From: a virus
Virus record (IMG/VR): IMGVR_UViG_3300049218_000083
Coordinates: 1-64,000 of that record
Reading direction: 5' to 3' (one strand)
DNA: 64,000 bases
Part shown: one piece after another, positions 47,400-60,330 of the stretch
How positions within the stretch are numbered: the first letter of the stretch is position 1
Layout: each line of letters begins with the position of its first letter
Translations under genes and position numbers: made by a program
Notes under the pieces: model-generated
The model's database searches: none
Told to the model about the DNA's origin: nothing
Seen by the model: the letters and a program-made list of their open reading frames with translations, nothing else

Positions 47400-47981
47400 T
47401 TAAAGTATCGTCACTGATACGTTTTCCTTGGCCTGAATCAAGTCGCCAGTGTTGGCACTGTTAACGAATACAAGCACCTGGCCAGTAAGAGTGTATATTG
47501 CGTTGCTGTTAGGCTGCTGCACACGGTTGTAGAAGATCACGACATTTGAGGTGTTTGCTGGAGCATATGATAGGTAGAAACTGTTCTGTCCCTGAAGTGC
47601 AATGAACTCATCATCCAGCACCTGGTTGACAACGTTCGGAGTCAATGGTTGTGTTACGACTGCGCTTGGCAATACGATGAAGTCGCCGGACAACAGCTGA
47701 ACTATTCCATTGCCTGTGTTAGCAATGATCGTGTAAAGATAGCTGCCATACGCAATGTTTGCTGTGTTGGCTGCATCCAGGGTGATCATGGTGTTACCAT
47801 TGGCTGCGTCAAACGCAACGATCTTTAGATTGGCTGCTGGAAAGTTGCTGTACGGATTCTGACGTACAACACCAGTGAACGCATAGTTGGCAACGTTGAT
47901 AGCGGTGCCGTTGTCATTCAACAGCTGCATATCGCTGCTGAAATCAGCACCTTGATATACGAATAGAGTTTTGGTTGACAT
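47400..47981 (-). CDS. Beta-rich fibre/baseplate protein, 193 aa
   Basis: Starts MSTKTLFVYQGADFSSDMQL, resembling the N-terminal anchoring domain of phage baseplate upper proteins, then Asn/Ala-rich beta repeats. Between collagen-like and Ala-rich fibre genes. Probably links a fibre to the baseplate. Confidence 0.5.
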   Translation of the reverse strand: MSTKTLFVYQGADFSSDMQLLNDNGTAINVANYAFTGVVRQNPYSNFPAANLKIVAFDAANGNTMITLDAANTANIAYGSYLYTIIANTGNGIVQLLSGDFIVLPSAVVTQPLTPNVVNQVLDDEFIALQGQNSFYLSYAPANTSNVVIFYNRVQQPNSNAIYTLTGQVLVFVNSANTGDLIQAKENVSVTIL

Positions 47982-47984
47982 TCT

Positions 47985-48251
47985 TTAATCTGCCTGTACA
48001 AGTAGCCAAGCAACATTGGATACATCTGAACCACTGGTGCTATGAATTTGGAAACTGTTTCCAACGTTGCGTGAATTGACGTATGGAGTGCGTGGTGAGC
48101 CACCTGATCCACTGGCTCCGGTTGCTCCTGTTGGACCGACTGGACCTGTTGCTCCACTCGCACCTGTTGCGCCTTGGCCACCGCTACCAGCTGGACCAGT
48201 TGCGGCTACGAGTTTGAAATCTTGGGTTTGGCCTGAAACGATGACTTTCAT
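47985..48251 (-). CDS. Short collagen-like fibre protein, 88 aa
   Basis: Between a beta start (MKVIVSGQTQDFKLV) and a terminal globular domain (residues 52-88) lies a run of about 12 Gly-x-y triplets ([18 protein letters not shown]). Likely forms a small triple helix. Preceded by a late box. Confidence 0.7.
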   Translation of the reverse strand: MKVIVSGQTQDFKLVAATGPAGSGGQGATGASGATGPVGPTGATGASGSGGSPRTPYVNSRNVGNSFQIHSTSGSDVSNVAWLLVQAD

Positions 48252-48271
48252 TGGGAGTCCTGGTTGATACT

Positions 48272-48279
48272 GTATTTAG
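48272..48279 (-). promoter_or_regulatory. Late-type promoter box CTAAATAC
   Basis: Minus-strand GGCTAAATACAGT, 21 nt before the collagen-like gene. It lies back to back with the plus-strand box at 48286. Confidence 0.65.
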
Positions 48280-48285
48280 CCAACC

Positions 48286-48294
48286 CATAAATAC
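48286..48294 (+). promoter_or_regulatory. Late-type box CATAAATAC on plus strand
   Basis: Only 5 nt separate it from the ATG at 48299. If used as a late promoter, the transcript would begin at or near the start codon, giving a leaderless message; no ribosome site is visible. Confidence 0.5.
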
Positions 48295-48298
48295 CAAG

Positions 48299-48934
48299 AT
48301 GAACGATGTAATAGAACAACTGGACAAGGCTTTAGCGACGGCAACTCGATACGATGACCCATATGTCCTGTATCAGTTCAAACCGTTCAGCGATGACTTC
48401 TACCATCTTTTGCGATCTAACTTGCCAGATGAAAAACACTACTACGAGTTTGACCACCCAGACTCCATGCGTCCGGATGGATCAAATTCTCGTTTGATCC
48501 TATCATTCAGAGAACGATTGGATGCTTTGCCAGAACCACAACGCACGTTTTGGAAAGAACTGAACACCGTGTTACGCAGCAAAGAACTCTGTGATATTGT
48601 TAAGAAATATCATGCACCAGAGTATGGTGATCTCCATGCTGTCCCAATGCTTCAGAAAGATAAACTTGGATACACCATCAAGGTTCACCCAGACTGGGTT
48701 CGGAAAGCGATTACGATGCAGTTCTATTTGCCTTCGGATGATAGTCTCAGACAATACGGAACAGAAATTTACCGAACCAAAACAGAGAAGGTTAGAACAC
48801 TGGATTTCTTACCCAACACAGGCTATTCATTCAAAGTCAGTCATAATACTTGGCATGCTGTTTCACCAATTGGTAATGTAGTGCGTGATTCCATGATGTT
48901 GATCTATTACTTTGAAGAGTGGGAAGAGAAATGA
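48299..48934 (+). CDS. 2OG-Fe(II) oxygenase-like protein
   Basis: 211 aa from the ATG at 48299. Predicted iron ligands: HPD (His130, Asp132), His186 in TWHAV, with Arg196 downstream as 2OG-binding. Beta strands around them fit the jelly-roll of oxygenases that hydroxylate amino acids or sugars. It lies on the plus strand within the fibre cluster and is followed by a coupled gene. The substrate may be a fibre, for example collagen-type repeats. Confidence 0.58.
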   Translation: MNDVIEQLDKALATATRYDDPYVLYQFKPFSDDFYHLLRSNLPDEKHYYEFDHPDSMRPDGSNSRLILSFRERLDALPEPQRTFWKELNTVLRSKELCDIVKKYHAPEYGDLHAVPMLQKDKLGYTIKVHPDWVRKAITMQFYLPSDDSLRQYGTEIYRTKTEKVRTLDFLPNTGYSFKVSHNTWHAVSPIGNVVRDSMMLIYYFEEWEEK

Positions 48935-49494
48935 ATGAAGTGTACATAGTTGCTGGCGGCCCATCACTTGCTGACTTTGACTGGCGTTCGCTTGATGACA
49001 AACATGTAATTACAATCAACAACGCAGCATTCAAGTTGCCCAATGCAAAGTATGTCTATTTCTGCAACAGAGATTGGTTCGAGAAATGGAAATATGAACT
49101 GAGAGCGCATAAAGGAATAGTCATACAAGGTTCAGTTCCAACCGATTCAAACAACGTCGTACATGAACTGTGGGTAGAACGTTGGGCGTTCGTAGATGGG
49201 TTCGGTTTGACCACGAAACATGGTTGCCTTATACCAGGAGGCAACAGTGGCTATGCCGCAATCAATCTGGCTGTCCAGCTAGGATACAAGAAAATCTATC
49301 TACTCGGTTATGACATGAAGCATGACGGTGATAGAGCAAACTATCACGATGATCACTTATGGCACTCATCCAAAGAAAGCTTTCCTGGATGGCTTCGACG
49401 GTTTGAAGATCTTGTTCAGCCTTTGAAAGATTTGGGTATCCAGGTTGTTAACCTGACTCCAAATTCTGATCTGAAAGTATTTCCAGTTACTTGA
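48931..49494 (+). CDS. DUF115/MAF-like sugar-related protein
   Basis: 187 aa, ATGA overlap with the oxygenase. VAGGPSLADFDW, NNAAFKLPNAKYVYFCN and PGGNSGYAAINLAVQLGYKKIYLLGYDM form the Rossmann-like core pattern of the DUF115 family, related to some glycosyltransferases and pterin pyrophosphokinases. Probably acts on sugars or nucleotide-sugars. No signal peptide. Confidence 0.6.
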   Translation: MNEVYIVAGGPSLADFDWRSLDDKHVITINNAAFKLPNAKYVYFCNRDWFEKWKYELRAHKGIVIQGSVPTDSNNVVHELWVERWAFVDGFGLTTKHGCLIPGGNSGYAAINLAVQLGYKKIYLLGYDMKHDGDRANYHDDHLWHSSKESFPGWLRRFEDLVQPLKDLGIQVVNLTPNSDLKVFPVT

Positions 49495-50251
49495 AGGTGA
49501 AATAAGCACCACCGTTTATACCAGGGTGTGATGTTCCAACGATAACTGCACCATTACCACCTGCACCCAATGCAATACCGCTGGGTGATCCTGTAACAGG
49601 TGTTCCACCTGTACCTGTAGAAGTTCCTCCAGCTGTGTTTTGAACATTACCACCGGATGCAGAACCACCAGCACCACCACCTGTAGTTTTACCACCAACA
49701 CCAAAATTGGCAGTCATTGTTGTGATGCTCAATGTTCCTGATGAACATACAGAGTTTGTTCCATTTGATCCATTACCGTGCACCACACCACCAGCACCAC
49801 CAGTTCCAACTGTAACAGACAATGTCTGACCACCTGAGCAACTGTATGTACTTTTGGAATATCCACCTGCACCACCACCATAACCGGGAGAGGTAGAACA
49901 GCCTGATCCAACGTTACCTGATCCACCACCGCCACCGCCCCAAATTTCTATAGTCACAGACGTTGCGCCTGTTGGGATTGTAACTGTTTCAGTGCTTGCG
50001 ACATTGACAGAATATGTTGCTGTTCCAAGAGCAGCAAATATGGTGTTCAAATCATTGCCACCGCTGTGAACACCAGTGGCAGAGTTTGCAGATCCATGAG
50101 ATAACGCAGCAAACAGCGTGTTAAGATCCGCTCCACTAGATTTGATGCTAGTTGCAGATGCTGTTGCAATTGATCCTATGCTTCCACCAGTGACGTATGG
50201 TGCAAAGATAGAAGAAAGATCAACACCAGCATGTTCAACGTTAGTTGTCAT
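49487..50251 (-). CDS. Glycine-rich polyglycine adhesin
   Basis: 254 aa. From about residue 100: IEIWGGGGGGSGNVGSG, GYGGGAGGYS, GTGGAGGVVHGNG and TTGGGAGGSASGG, separated by variable loops ending in an aromatic. This is the polyglycine-II sandwich layout of gp38-type adhesins that sit at the tip of long tail fibres in T4 relatives and determine host range. A short repeat of GGNDLNTIFAAL-like units precedes it. Confidence 0.75.
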   Translation of the reverse strand: MTTNVEHAGVDLSSIFAPYVTGGSIGSIATASATSIKSSGADLNTLFAALSHGSANSATGVHSGGNDLNTIFAALGTATYSVNVASTETVTIPTGATSVTIEIWGGGGGGSGNVGSGCSTSPGYGGGAGGYSKSTYSCSGGQTLSVTVGTGGAGGVVHGNGSNGTNSVCSSGTLSITTMTANFGVGGKTTGGGAGGSASGGNVQNTAGGTSTGTGGTPVTGSPSGIALGAGGNGAVIVGTSHPGINGGAYFTFK

Positions 50252-50421
50252 TATGTGTTAGGTGTAGGTGCTTTCATGTTGTGAACATTGTGCCAATGAT
50301 CTACAGTTTGATCTTGTGTAAGACCAACAATTCCTGTTAAGATATCCGCAACCTTCGCAAAGTCTGGATTCGTATAAAGCGACTCAAACTCCGCATTTGC
50401 TGTATTTGCTGTGGTATCCAT
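50251..50421 (-). CDS. Small protein, 56 aa
   Basis: [20 protein letters not shown], with a helix ADILTGIVGLTQDQTVDHW. Both ends overlap neighbouring genes (TAATG-type). Found by reading the gap. Perhaps a fibre accessory. Not recognised. Confidence 0.5.
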   Translation of the reverse strand: MDTTANTANAEFESLYTNPDFAKVADILTGIVGLTQDQTVDHWHNVHNMKAPTPNT

Positions 50422-53366
50422 TATTTCCTCTTTAGCAGTTCAACTTCTGCTCTCAATGCTTTCAATTCTTCAACCAATGCGCCTATGATACCATTGTAGT
50501 TAAGGCTTTTGTGTCCTGTCTCTTCATTCGTATCAACGAGCTCAGGCATAACTTTTTCAACGTCCTGGGCAATCAAACCAGCAGATGCTTTGTTGTTGTT
50601 CTTCCAGTTAAATCTGACACCATTCAGACCAGCTATGATGTTTTGTGCATCAGTGATTTTCTTTACATTATCCTTCAGATCCAAGTCAGATGTTGTATTC
50701 AAAATGGTAGCAGCCAATGTACCAGTGCTTGACTGGATCGTTACCGCTGCGCAAGTGTAATTAGGTGCTGGTGATCCTGAAGTACCATTTGACCAGACAA
50801 CAGGATATGCAGTTGGATCTGTTCTACCGCTGTTTGTTGTTAAGGTTCCAGCAGTTGTTGCTGATGTGGCTGAAGTAGCTGAAGCAACAGCGCCAGAAAC
50901 AAGAGAACCAGGAACGGTTCCGGCAGTCAATGTACCGTTCATCCAATACCAATCCCACGCACCAGAACTTGTGTTGTAGAAACCACTGATTCGACTGCTC
51001 TGTGTGGTGTCACTGACCATCAAATGTTGGTTTTGATATGACTGGTTGAAATGTATTCCAGTCCATGATGATGTTGTTCCACTTATTGCTATAGCACCAT
51101 AGCTCGTTGGTGATGGTGATATGGTTGAAGATGTACCAAATTGGAACACAAGTCCACTGCTGGTGATTCCAAGTACTGATACTCCACCAACTGCTCCATT
51201 ATCACCACCAACGTTAAACAGGTGGGCACCACCATTGGCAACATAATTCATGTTTCCGACATAATCTGAACGAACACGACCTTTAACAGATGTTCCGTTG
51301 TTAAATTCAAGTGCTGATTGACCTGAGCCGTTGACGTTCTTTACAACAATTCCGCCAACAGATCCAATACTATTTGCGTATGCTGCACTGTTAGCTGTGA
51401 CAACAAGTTGCAACTGTCCAGATGGATCCGTTGAAATGATTGGTGGATATGCACTGCTTTGTGAATCGAAGACCAATGTGCCAGATGGTGCTGTGTTTGG
51501 TGTTGAACCAGCATTTGGATACAACGTTACATCGATAGAACCAAAAACATTGACCGCAAAATAGCTGTAATTGGCTGCGAGACAGTATAGGTAAACAGAT
51601 ACAGATGAATCTGATTCGGTGTAACAACGAACACCTGAACCATTTATCAACTGTTGACCTTCGGAATAGAATTTCCAAGAGAAGCCATTTCTATTACCAA
51701 AGCATATCGTGTAATGTGATGCTCCACTTGCTGACCAACCGCTGTTGAATTTACCATCGATTGTTAGGTTGTCATAACTTCCAGATGTACTTGCAGGAAG
51801 GTTAGCAATCTTGTAAAGCGTTGTGCTGGCTGGCGCTGAACCAACACCCTGGAAACCTAGCAAATTTCCTGGGTTTGAAATCATGTTGGTTGCTTGAACA
51901 TTTCCAGTAAAGTAGTGGACAGCATTTGGATCTAAGCCATTACCATATGAAATAGCTGTTACGTTTGATGTTCCGTTAGCTCTAGATACCGCAAAAATGT
52001 TGTTGATATTTGCGCCATTGTCATTGAGAGTCTGGAAAATCCATTCGCCTGTTGCTACGTCTACGTATGACCTATACGTGCCAGTGTTAGCATTGGCTGT
52101 TGTGCTTTTCTGAACAAACAATGGATATGCGTTAGCGAACACCAAAGTAGAGTTGGCAACGTTGTATGTCAGGTCACTGTATCCTGCAAATACACCATTG
52201 GCGTTGATTTGTAGATCTAGGTTTGCACCACCCGGAATTCCTCCACCACCTGTCAGTGCAGTATCGATCGTGACGTTAGTTGTGTTTCCACCGATGATAA
52301 CGTTCGATGTATTGGCAGATTTGATAGCAAGTACACCACCACCTGTTGCTCCAGTTGCGCCAGTTGGTCCTGTTGGTCCTGTTGGTCCTGTTGAACCAGT
52401 ACTTCCTGCTGGTCCGGTTGGTCCTGTCGGACCTGTTGAGCCAGTGCTGCCAGTTGAGCCAGTGCTGCCAGTGCTGCCAGTTGGACCTGCTGGTCCAGTA
52501 CTTCCTGCTGGTCCGGTTGGTCCTGTCGGACCTGTTGAGCCAGTGCTGCCAGTTGGACCTGTTGAGCCAGTGCTGCCAGTGCTGCCAGTTGGACCTGCTG
52601 GTCCAGTACTTCCTGTTGGTCCGGTTGGTCCTGTCGGACCTGTCGGTCCTGTTAATCCAGTTGCACCAGTGCTGCCAGTTGGGCCAGTCGGACCAGTGCT
52701 GCCAGTTGGACCTGTTGGTCCTGTGCTTCCTGTAGAACCTGTAGAACCAGTTGGTCCTGTTGGTCCAGTACTTCCTGTTGGTCCAGTTGGACCTGTTGGG
52801 CCTGTAGCACCTGTCGCTCCTGTGGCACCTACACCAGTGGAACCTGTTGATCCTGTAGCACCGGCTGGACCTGTTGGTCCAGTGGCACCAGTTGCTCCGA
52901 CTCCAGTTGCTCCCGTGCTACCTGATGGTCCGGTCGGTCCGGTCGGTCCAGTTGCTCCAGTTGGGCCAGTAGGACCTGTCGGTCCGGTAGCTCCGGAAGC
53001 ACCTGTCGCACCAGATGCACCTGTTGCGCCGATAGCCGCATTGCCTCCAGGAAATACATCGATGAATACGTTGACGGACTGGTGAGTGAAGTCATCTGTA
53101 ACCTTCAACAGCACGTTTGCGCTGTTGCTGAAATTCAAGTTCGCTGTGACGTTGACTAGAACGCCATTCTCTTCAATCTTAAGTGAACTGCCACCGCCAA
53201 GTGGTGCGAACTGATTGTTCGCATACGCACCTTCAAAGGCATTAAGATCAGTGTTGAAACGAAGATCGCCTTCCTTCGGGTTTGGGCGCTGCGCTGTATT
53301 TCCGGTTGGGAGAGTTAGCGCATCTTTCGCAATCGAGAAGTCAAAAGACGCATTATTTGCTGACAT
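50421..53366 (-). CDS. Long tail fibre, collagen-like, S74 chaperone C-terminus
   Basis: 981 aa. The N-terminal domain is small; residues about 110-345 are uninterrupted Gly-x-y triplets (mostly GPT, GST, GAT), then a beta-rich shaft, then an S74 intramolecular chaperone (about 880-981) with [23 protein letters not shown] and a final coiled coil. Such chaperones trimerise the fibre and cut themselves off at Ser-Asp. Two nearly identical fibre types suggest receptor variety. A late box lies upstream. Confidence 0.85.
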   Translation of the reverse strand: MSANNASFDFSIAKDALTLPTGNTAQRPNPKEGDLRFNTDLNAFEGAYANNQFAPLGGGSSLKIEENGVLVNVTANLNFSNSANVLLKVTDDFTHQSVNVFIDVFPGGNAAIGATGASGATGASGATGPTGPTGPTGATGPTGPTGPSGSTGATGVGATGATGPTGPAGATGSTGSTGVGATGATGATGPTGPTGPTGSTGPTGPTGSTGSTGSTGPTGPTGSTGPTGPTGSTGATGLTGPTGPTGPTGPTGSTGPAGPTGSTGSTGSTGPTGSTGSTGPTGPTGPAGSTGPAGPTGSTGSTGSTGSTGSTGPTGPTGPAGSTGSTGPTGPTGPTGATGATGGGVLAIKSANTSNVIIGGNTTNVTIDTALTGGGGIPGGANLDLQINANGVFAGYSDLTYNVANSTLVFANAYPLFVQKSTTANANTGTYRSYVDVATGEWIFQTLNDNGANINNIFAVSRANGTSNVTAISYGNGLDPNAVHYFTGNVQATNMISNPGNLLGFQGVGSAPASTTLYKIANLPASTSGSYDNLTIDGKFNSGWSASGASHYTICFGNRNGFSWKFYSEGQQLINGSGVRCYTESDSSVSVYLYCLAANYSYFAVNVFGSIDVTLYPNAGSTPNTAPSGTLVFDSQSSAYPPIISTDPSGQLQLVVTANSAAYANSIGSVGGIVVKNVNGSGQSALEFNNGTSVKGRVRSDYVGNMNYVANGGAHLFNVGGDNGAVGGVSVLGITSSGLVFQFGTSSTISPSPTSYGAIAISGTTSSWTGIHFNQSYQNQHLMVSDTTQSSRISGFYNTSSGAWDWYWMNGTLTAGTVPGSLVSGAVASATSATSATTAGTLTTNSGRTDPTAYPVVWSNGTSGSPAPNYTCAAVTIQSSTGTLAATILNTTSDLDLKDNVKKITDAQNIIAGLNGVRFNWKNNNKASAGLIAQDVEKVMPELVDTNEETGHKSLNYNGIIGALVEELKALRAEVELLKRK
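52330..53040. repeat. Collagen-like Gly-x-y codon repeat
   Basis: Degenerate 9-bp periodicity of Gly-Pro-Thr/Gly-Ala-Thr/Gly-Ser-Thr codons. The repetitive DNA favours recombination between fibre genes and length changes. The opposite strand gives long Pro-rich false frames. Confidence 0.85.
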
Positions 53367-53393
53367 GGGTGTCTCATGTAGAACGAACCCATG

Positions 53394-53401
53394 TATTTAT
53401 C
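53394..53401 (-). promoter_or_regulatory. Late-type promoter box GATAAATA
   Basis: Minus-strand GATAAATACATGGG, 28 nt before the fibre ATG at 53366. It overlaps the end of the glycosyltransferase coding region upstream of it. Confidence 0.6.
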
Positions 53402-53407
53402 GCGAAC

Positions 53408-54496
53408 TCACAGTTGATACCAACCTTCACCTTCGTAGACGTTGAGCACATCCTGAAAGAATCGCTCGTATCGTGGCGCAATAGCCTCAAGCGAATAGTT
53501 CTCTGCCACCTGCCTACACTTGGCAGGCTCAATCTTGTGGACGTTCTGAGCCGCCTCTACGAAGTCCTTGTATGTCCTGCAACGATAGCCTGTTACACCA
53601 TGAGTGTTATATTCCGTGAACGCACCCCAGTCAGTCGTAATAATTGGAGTGCCGCTGAACAGATTCTCAATCGATACACCGGCAAACGGTTCGAGATACA
53701 GGCTCGGTATGAAGGACGCTGTAGCCTTCGACATGAGTGTCCGACGCTTTTCTGTATCAGCGTAGCCAACATACTCTACATGCTCTGGAAACTTGATGCT
53801 GCCATCCGTTTGACCTGCGATGATCAGTTTCTTACCCAATGCCTGAGTGACTTGGATTGCGATGTCAACACCTTTCCCTGGGTATACGCGCCCAAGGAAC
53901 AGAAAGTAGTCATCCTTCTTGTCACTGTAAGTGAAATCTTCTGGGTCAAAGTAGTTTGGAATGACAACGTGATACCAGTCCTGCATACACTTGCCCACAG
54001 CTGGCATTCCATAGTATGCGTGGTAGATAGCATATGATTCAAATATCTTCCACTTGGTGGTGGCAACAGCTGGATAGCCGATACCTGGCTCAATCACAAT
54101 CATGCTGTCTTTTTCAGCCAGATAGATTCGCTCCAAACCAACACCCCAGAATGGTAGCAGGATGTCTGTCTTGCGCTTGCGTTTGTTGATTTCTCGGATA
54201 GCATTGGCACAGAACACCTGGTGAGCATGATCGTTGACGTCATGCTTGAAGAAGTTCTTGCGCCAGTCATAGTTGCCGTATGCGATCTCGAGGTCTTTGT
54301 TCGTAACGACTGTCACATGCTCAGAACAATCGACGACGCTATCTTCATGACCATAATGAATCACCTCGTGGCCGCGAGCGTGCATCATCTTGCAAAACTT
54401 GAAAACCTTTTGGGTGAACGCGCAAGCAGTGTACTCTTTGCTCGTTACCGTATGTGGCAAGCCACAAACATGTAATCTCATAATGTCTTGACCCAA
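53408..54496 (-). CDS. Glycosyltransferase, GT4-like
   Basis: 362 aa. GRVYPGKGVDIAI (acceptor/NDP region), KKLIIAGQTDG and an E-x7-E core EPFAGVSIENL with SGTPIITTDWG are typical of retaining GT-B family 4 enzymes. N-terminal MRLHVCGLPHTV-like start; an ATG at 54481 may be the true start. It may glycosylate fibres, capsid or a host glycan. Confidence 0.75.
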   Translation of the reverse strand: MGQDIMRLHVCGLPHTVTSKEYTACAFTQKVFKFCKMMHARGHEVIHYGHEDSVVDCSEHVTVVTNKDLEIAYGNYDWRKNFFKHDVNDHAHQVFCANAIREINKRKRKTDILLPFWGVGLERIYLAEKDSMIVIEPGIGYPAVATTKWKIFESYAIYHAYYGMPAVGKCMQDWYHVVIPNYFDPEDFTYSDKKDDYFLFLGRVYPGKGVDIAIQVTQALGKKLIIAGQTDGSIKFPEHVEYVGYADTEKRRTLMSKATASFIPSLYLEPFAGVSIENLFSGTPIITTDWGAFTEYNTHGVTGYRCRTYKDFVEAAQNVHKIEPAKCRQVAENYSLEAIAPRYERFFQDVLNVYEGEGWYQL

Positions 54497-54693
54497 TCCT
54501 CGAACATTTTCAACTCAAATTTTTCAGCAAAGCAAACGGTTGTAATACCAAACACCTGGCTTACATTCCAACGTTTGTCCTGGTATGGAAAGCCTCTCCA
54601 GGAAGTGTACTCGGACTGAAAATGCTCTTTTAGATGATCGAAGATGCGCTGACTGTGTGAGTAGTAATCCCGATCGAGTACAATTTGATACAT
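54478..54693 (-). CDS. Hypothetical protein, 71 aa
   Basis: ATG at 54693 (MYQIVLDRDYYSHSQRIF). Aromatic-rich helical protein overlapping the oxygenase stop and the glycosyltransferase start. Not recognised. Confidence 0.5.
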   Translation of the reverse strand: MYQIVLDRDYYSHSQRIFDHLKEHFQSEYTSWRGFPYQDKRWNVSQVFGITTVCFAEKFELKMFEDWVKTL

Positions 54694-54694
54694 G

Positions 54695-55267
54695 TCATCT
54701 CCATTTCGGACCATCGATCCAGGCAGCTATACTGTAGCGCATTCCTGATGTAACTGGTAGAGCAGCGTGCTCAATGAACGATGGGAAGAAGATTACAGTT
54801 CCCTGGCCGCGAATCTCGGCAGCGTTGGGTTGCTCCTGAACACCGTACAATTCAAAGTTACCACCCTCATATGTAGCAGGATCAGAAAGCTGGATGATTG
54901 CGGAAAGCTTGCGATGGTACTTGGGATCGTTGTTCATCCAAAAGACGTCGTTGTGTTTCTTGTATTCACCCTTGACTGCGCCATCGTATTCGGCGATTTG
55001 GAGATAACTCAGCTTGGACAAATGGAAGCCAAACCATTGATCGTTTGACTCTAAAGCCATGCCCCATAGGTCATTGAAAATGAAGCCTAGTTCGGCGTCG
55101 TTTGGATACACGAAGCGTGTCTTAGACTTACGATGTTGGTTGTTTGCTGCCTTACCGTCAACACCAAGCTGTGCATCAGAACCTGGGCGAGATTTCGCGA
55201 TACGGATGATATCGTTACAGATTTCTGGGCTGTATTTGTTCTTGTAGTAAACCCATTCACCTTTCAT
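54695..55267 (-). CDS. 2OG-Fe(II) oxygenase (prolyl-hydroxylase type)
   Basis: 190 aa. HNDVFW (His105, Asp107), HRKLSAIIQLSDP, GGNFELYG, GQGTVIFFPSFIEHAALPV (His167), GMRYSIAAWIDGPKW (Arg177): a complete P4H-like jelly-roll. Similar oxygenases occur in T4-type phages, with hydroxylation of a fibre or a host protein as likely role. The nearby collagen-like Gly-Pro-Thr proteins are attractive substrates, but this is inference. Confidence 0.8.
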   Translation of the reverse strand: MKGEWVYYKNKYSPEICNDIIRIAKSRPGSDAQLGVDGKAANNQHRKSKTRFVYPNDAELGFIFNDLWGMALESNDQWFGFHLSKLSYLQIAEYDGAVKGEYKKHNDVFWMNNDPKYHRKLSAIIQLSDPATYEGGNFELYGVQEQPNAAEIRGQGTVIFFPSFIEHAALPVTSGMRYSIAAWIDGPKWR

Positions 55268-55299
55268 AACGAACTCCCATTATTAAATGATCTACAACT

Positions 55300-56157
55300 T
55301 TACCTGAAATACGTGAACAGTACAAATCCACCTTGACCTGATGCAGCTTCTACTGCGCCAGAGAATAGGACGACTGATCCACTACCTCCTCCACCTGGAG
55401 AAGACGCAGCAACTGTACCACCAGTAGATGGATAACCACCTTGTCCATATGTGCCAGTCGGTCCCAACTGATAGTTCCCATATGGTGTATTATCGAACAC
55501 ACTTGGCTGAACACTTCCACCAGAGCCAAGTCCACCTGGACCGCTAAAGCTTGTTCCACCTTCTACACCTGCACCGCCAGTCAAGTTCTTGATGTTACCA
55601 CCAGCAGCCGTACCACCAGCAGAGTCTGGTGTAAACGCAGCCGTACCACCAGCACCATTGTTAGCATGCATAGTTGTGATAGTTGCACCTGAAACTGAGG
55701 TGTTTGTTGTTCCTCTTGATCCAGCACTTCCTGCAGTTGATCCACCAAGGCCACCTGTACCACAAACATATGAGAATGTTTGACCAGATGTACATGCGAC
55801 GTTGGTCAATGCATAGCCACCAGATCCACCACCGGATCCGACAGTATCCTGAGCACCACCGCTGTAGTATCCACCACCGCCACCACTGCCCCAAGCCTCA
55901 ATGGTTACGTTTCCCGCACCTGATGGGACGGTTTCTGTTCCTGAACCTGAATATTGTAGAACACCATCCATCCACTGATTGCCTGCATACTTGCGTATGT
56001 TCAGCTTTCCAGATGATGGAATGTTTACGATTTGACCGTAAGTGTTGGAGACTTCAGAACCACCGTTGTAATATGAAAGAAGGTTCTTTGGTGTTGTGGT
56101 TCCAGTGAACTCTTTGATGATCTGCAGTAGAGAGATCGTGCCTGTTGCCGGAATCAT
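55300..56157 (-). CDS. Glycine-rich polyglycine adhesin, second copy
   Basis: 285 aa. After a SGKLNIRKYAGNQWMDGVLQ-like domain come glycine-rich repeats (GSGGGGGYYSGG, GSGGGSGGYAL, GGAGVEGGTSFSGPGGLGSGG) as in the adhesin at 49487, with a C-terminal GGFVLFTYFR ending. Second polyglycine-type tip protein of this phage. Confidence 0.72.
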   Translation of the reverse strand: MIPATGTISLLQIIKEFTGTTTPKNLLSYYNGGSEVSNTYGQIVNIPSSGKLNIRKYAGNQWMDGVLQYSGSGTETVPSGAGNVTIEAWGSGGGGGYYSGGAQDTVGSGGGSGGYALTNVACTSGQTFSYVCGTGGLGGSTAGSAGSRGTTNTSVSGATITTMHANNGAGGTAAFTPDSAGGTAAGGNIKNLTGGAGVEGGTSFSGPGGLGSGGSVQPSVFDNTPYGNYQLGPTGTYGQGGYPSTGGTVAASSPGGGGSGSVVLFSGAVEAASGQGGFVLFTYFR

Positions 56158-56158
56158 C

Positions 56159-59506
<3,348 letters not shown>

Positions 59507-59533
59507 TTAGAGTAGATCTTCAGCTGGAGTCAA

Positions 59534-59541
59534 TTATTTAG
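59534..59541 (-). promoter_or_regulatory. Late-type promoter box CTAAATAA
   Basis: Minus-strand CGCTAAATAATTG, 27 nt before the ATG of the 1115-aa fibre. It overlaps the stop of the small gene upstream. Confidence 0.6.
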
Positions 59542-59758
59542 CGAGTGTTGGCGTGGAATTTGAAAGCGAAGCAAACATCTGTTTCAGTTCCTGAACCTCA
59601 CTACGAAGGGTGCGCAACTCGTTTTCACGTGCTTCATCCTTCTTGAGATCAGCGATACGCTTTTCGTGGCGACGAACGGCGAGTTGGTCTGTATTCAATA
59701 CAGCCTGAGTGGCCATGTCTCTCACCAGGTGGGAGTGGTCCTTTATCTTAGCTAGCAT
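59534..59758 (-). CDS. Small structural-type protein, 74 aa
   Basis: From the ATG at 59758: MLAKIKDHSHLVRDMATQAVLN, then a Glu/Arg-rich coil. This start pattern is known to me from small proteins near baseplate or fibre genes of T4-like phages; function unknown. Confidence 0.55.
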   Translation of the reverse strand: MLAKIKDHSHLVRDMATQAVLNTDQLAVRRHEKRIADLKKDEARENELRTLRSEVQELKQMFASLSNSTPTLAK

Positions 59759-59759
59759 G

Positions 59760-60326
59760 TTACTTGTCCTTTTTGTTTTGGGACGCAATTTCAGCTTTCG
59801 TTGCGTTTACCCAAGCCTGCAAACCTTCGGCAGTTGCCTTGTATTGCAAGCAGATACCATAGTTCGCATTATCTATTGCCAGTGCGTCAACAGGTGTGAC
59901 ACCGGATGGAGTCGCTGCTGAAGCTGCTGTAGGATCGATAGGCAATCCCTGAACGATATTGTTGTACGCTGCTACCCATCCATCTGATAGGATGTAGTGA
60001 GTGTCAGGCACGAACTTTACAACGGTCGCTGCATTGTCATGCACAACCTTTGTGATGACCTTCACGCGGTCAACATACTGGATCTGAATCTTGGTGTTAG
60101 TTTTGGTGACGATTTCATGCAATTCATCAGCATCCTTCTTCTGGGTTGCGATGTATGCGTTGATTTCTTTCTGTGCTTCAGCTTCCACCTTGTTGTGGAA
60201 CCAAACCTTGCCCCAAATGAACAAACCAACCAAAAGCACTGCGGCACCGCCAGCAAGATATGCGTTTGGAATCAATTTGAAAGCTGCACCAACACCGTCT
60301 TCAAGAAGGGTTGTAATTATGCTCAT
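59760..60326 (-). CDS. Spanin-like membrane protein
   Basis: 188 aa from the ATG at 60326. N-terminal TM helix (AYLAGGAAVLLVGLFIWGKVWF) then an extended coiled-coil region and a C-terminal ICLQYKATAEGLQAWVNATK with a single Cys, a layout like inner-membrane spanins (Rz) that help break the outer membrane. No Rz1 or endolysin is seen next to it. Position among fibre genes is unusual. Confidence 0.45.
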   Translation of the reverse strand: MSIITTLLEDGVGAAFKLIPNAYLAGGAAVLLVGLFIWGKVWFHNKVEAEAQKEINAYIATQKKDADELHEIVTKTNTKIQIQYVDRVKVITKVVHDNAATVVKFVPDTHYILSDGWVAAYNNIVQGLPIDPTAASAATPSGVTPVDALAIDNANYGICLQYKATAEGLQAWVNATKAEIASQNKKDK

Positions 60327-60330
60327 GATC

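Noticed and set aside
52153-53085. Long plus-strand Pro/Val-rich frame opposite the collagen-like fibre
   Set aside because: It is the antisense of Gly-x-y codons, which creates open frames in all phases; no ribosome site and unnatural composition.
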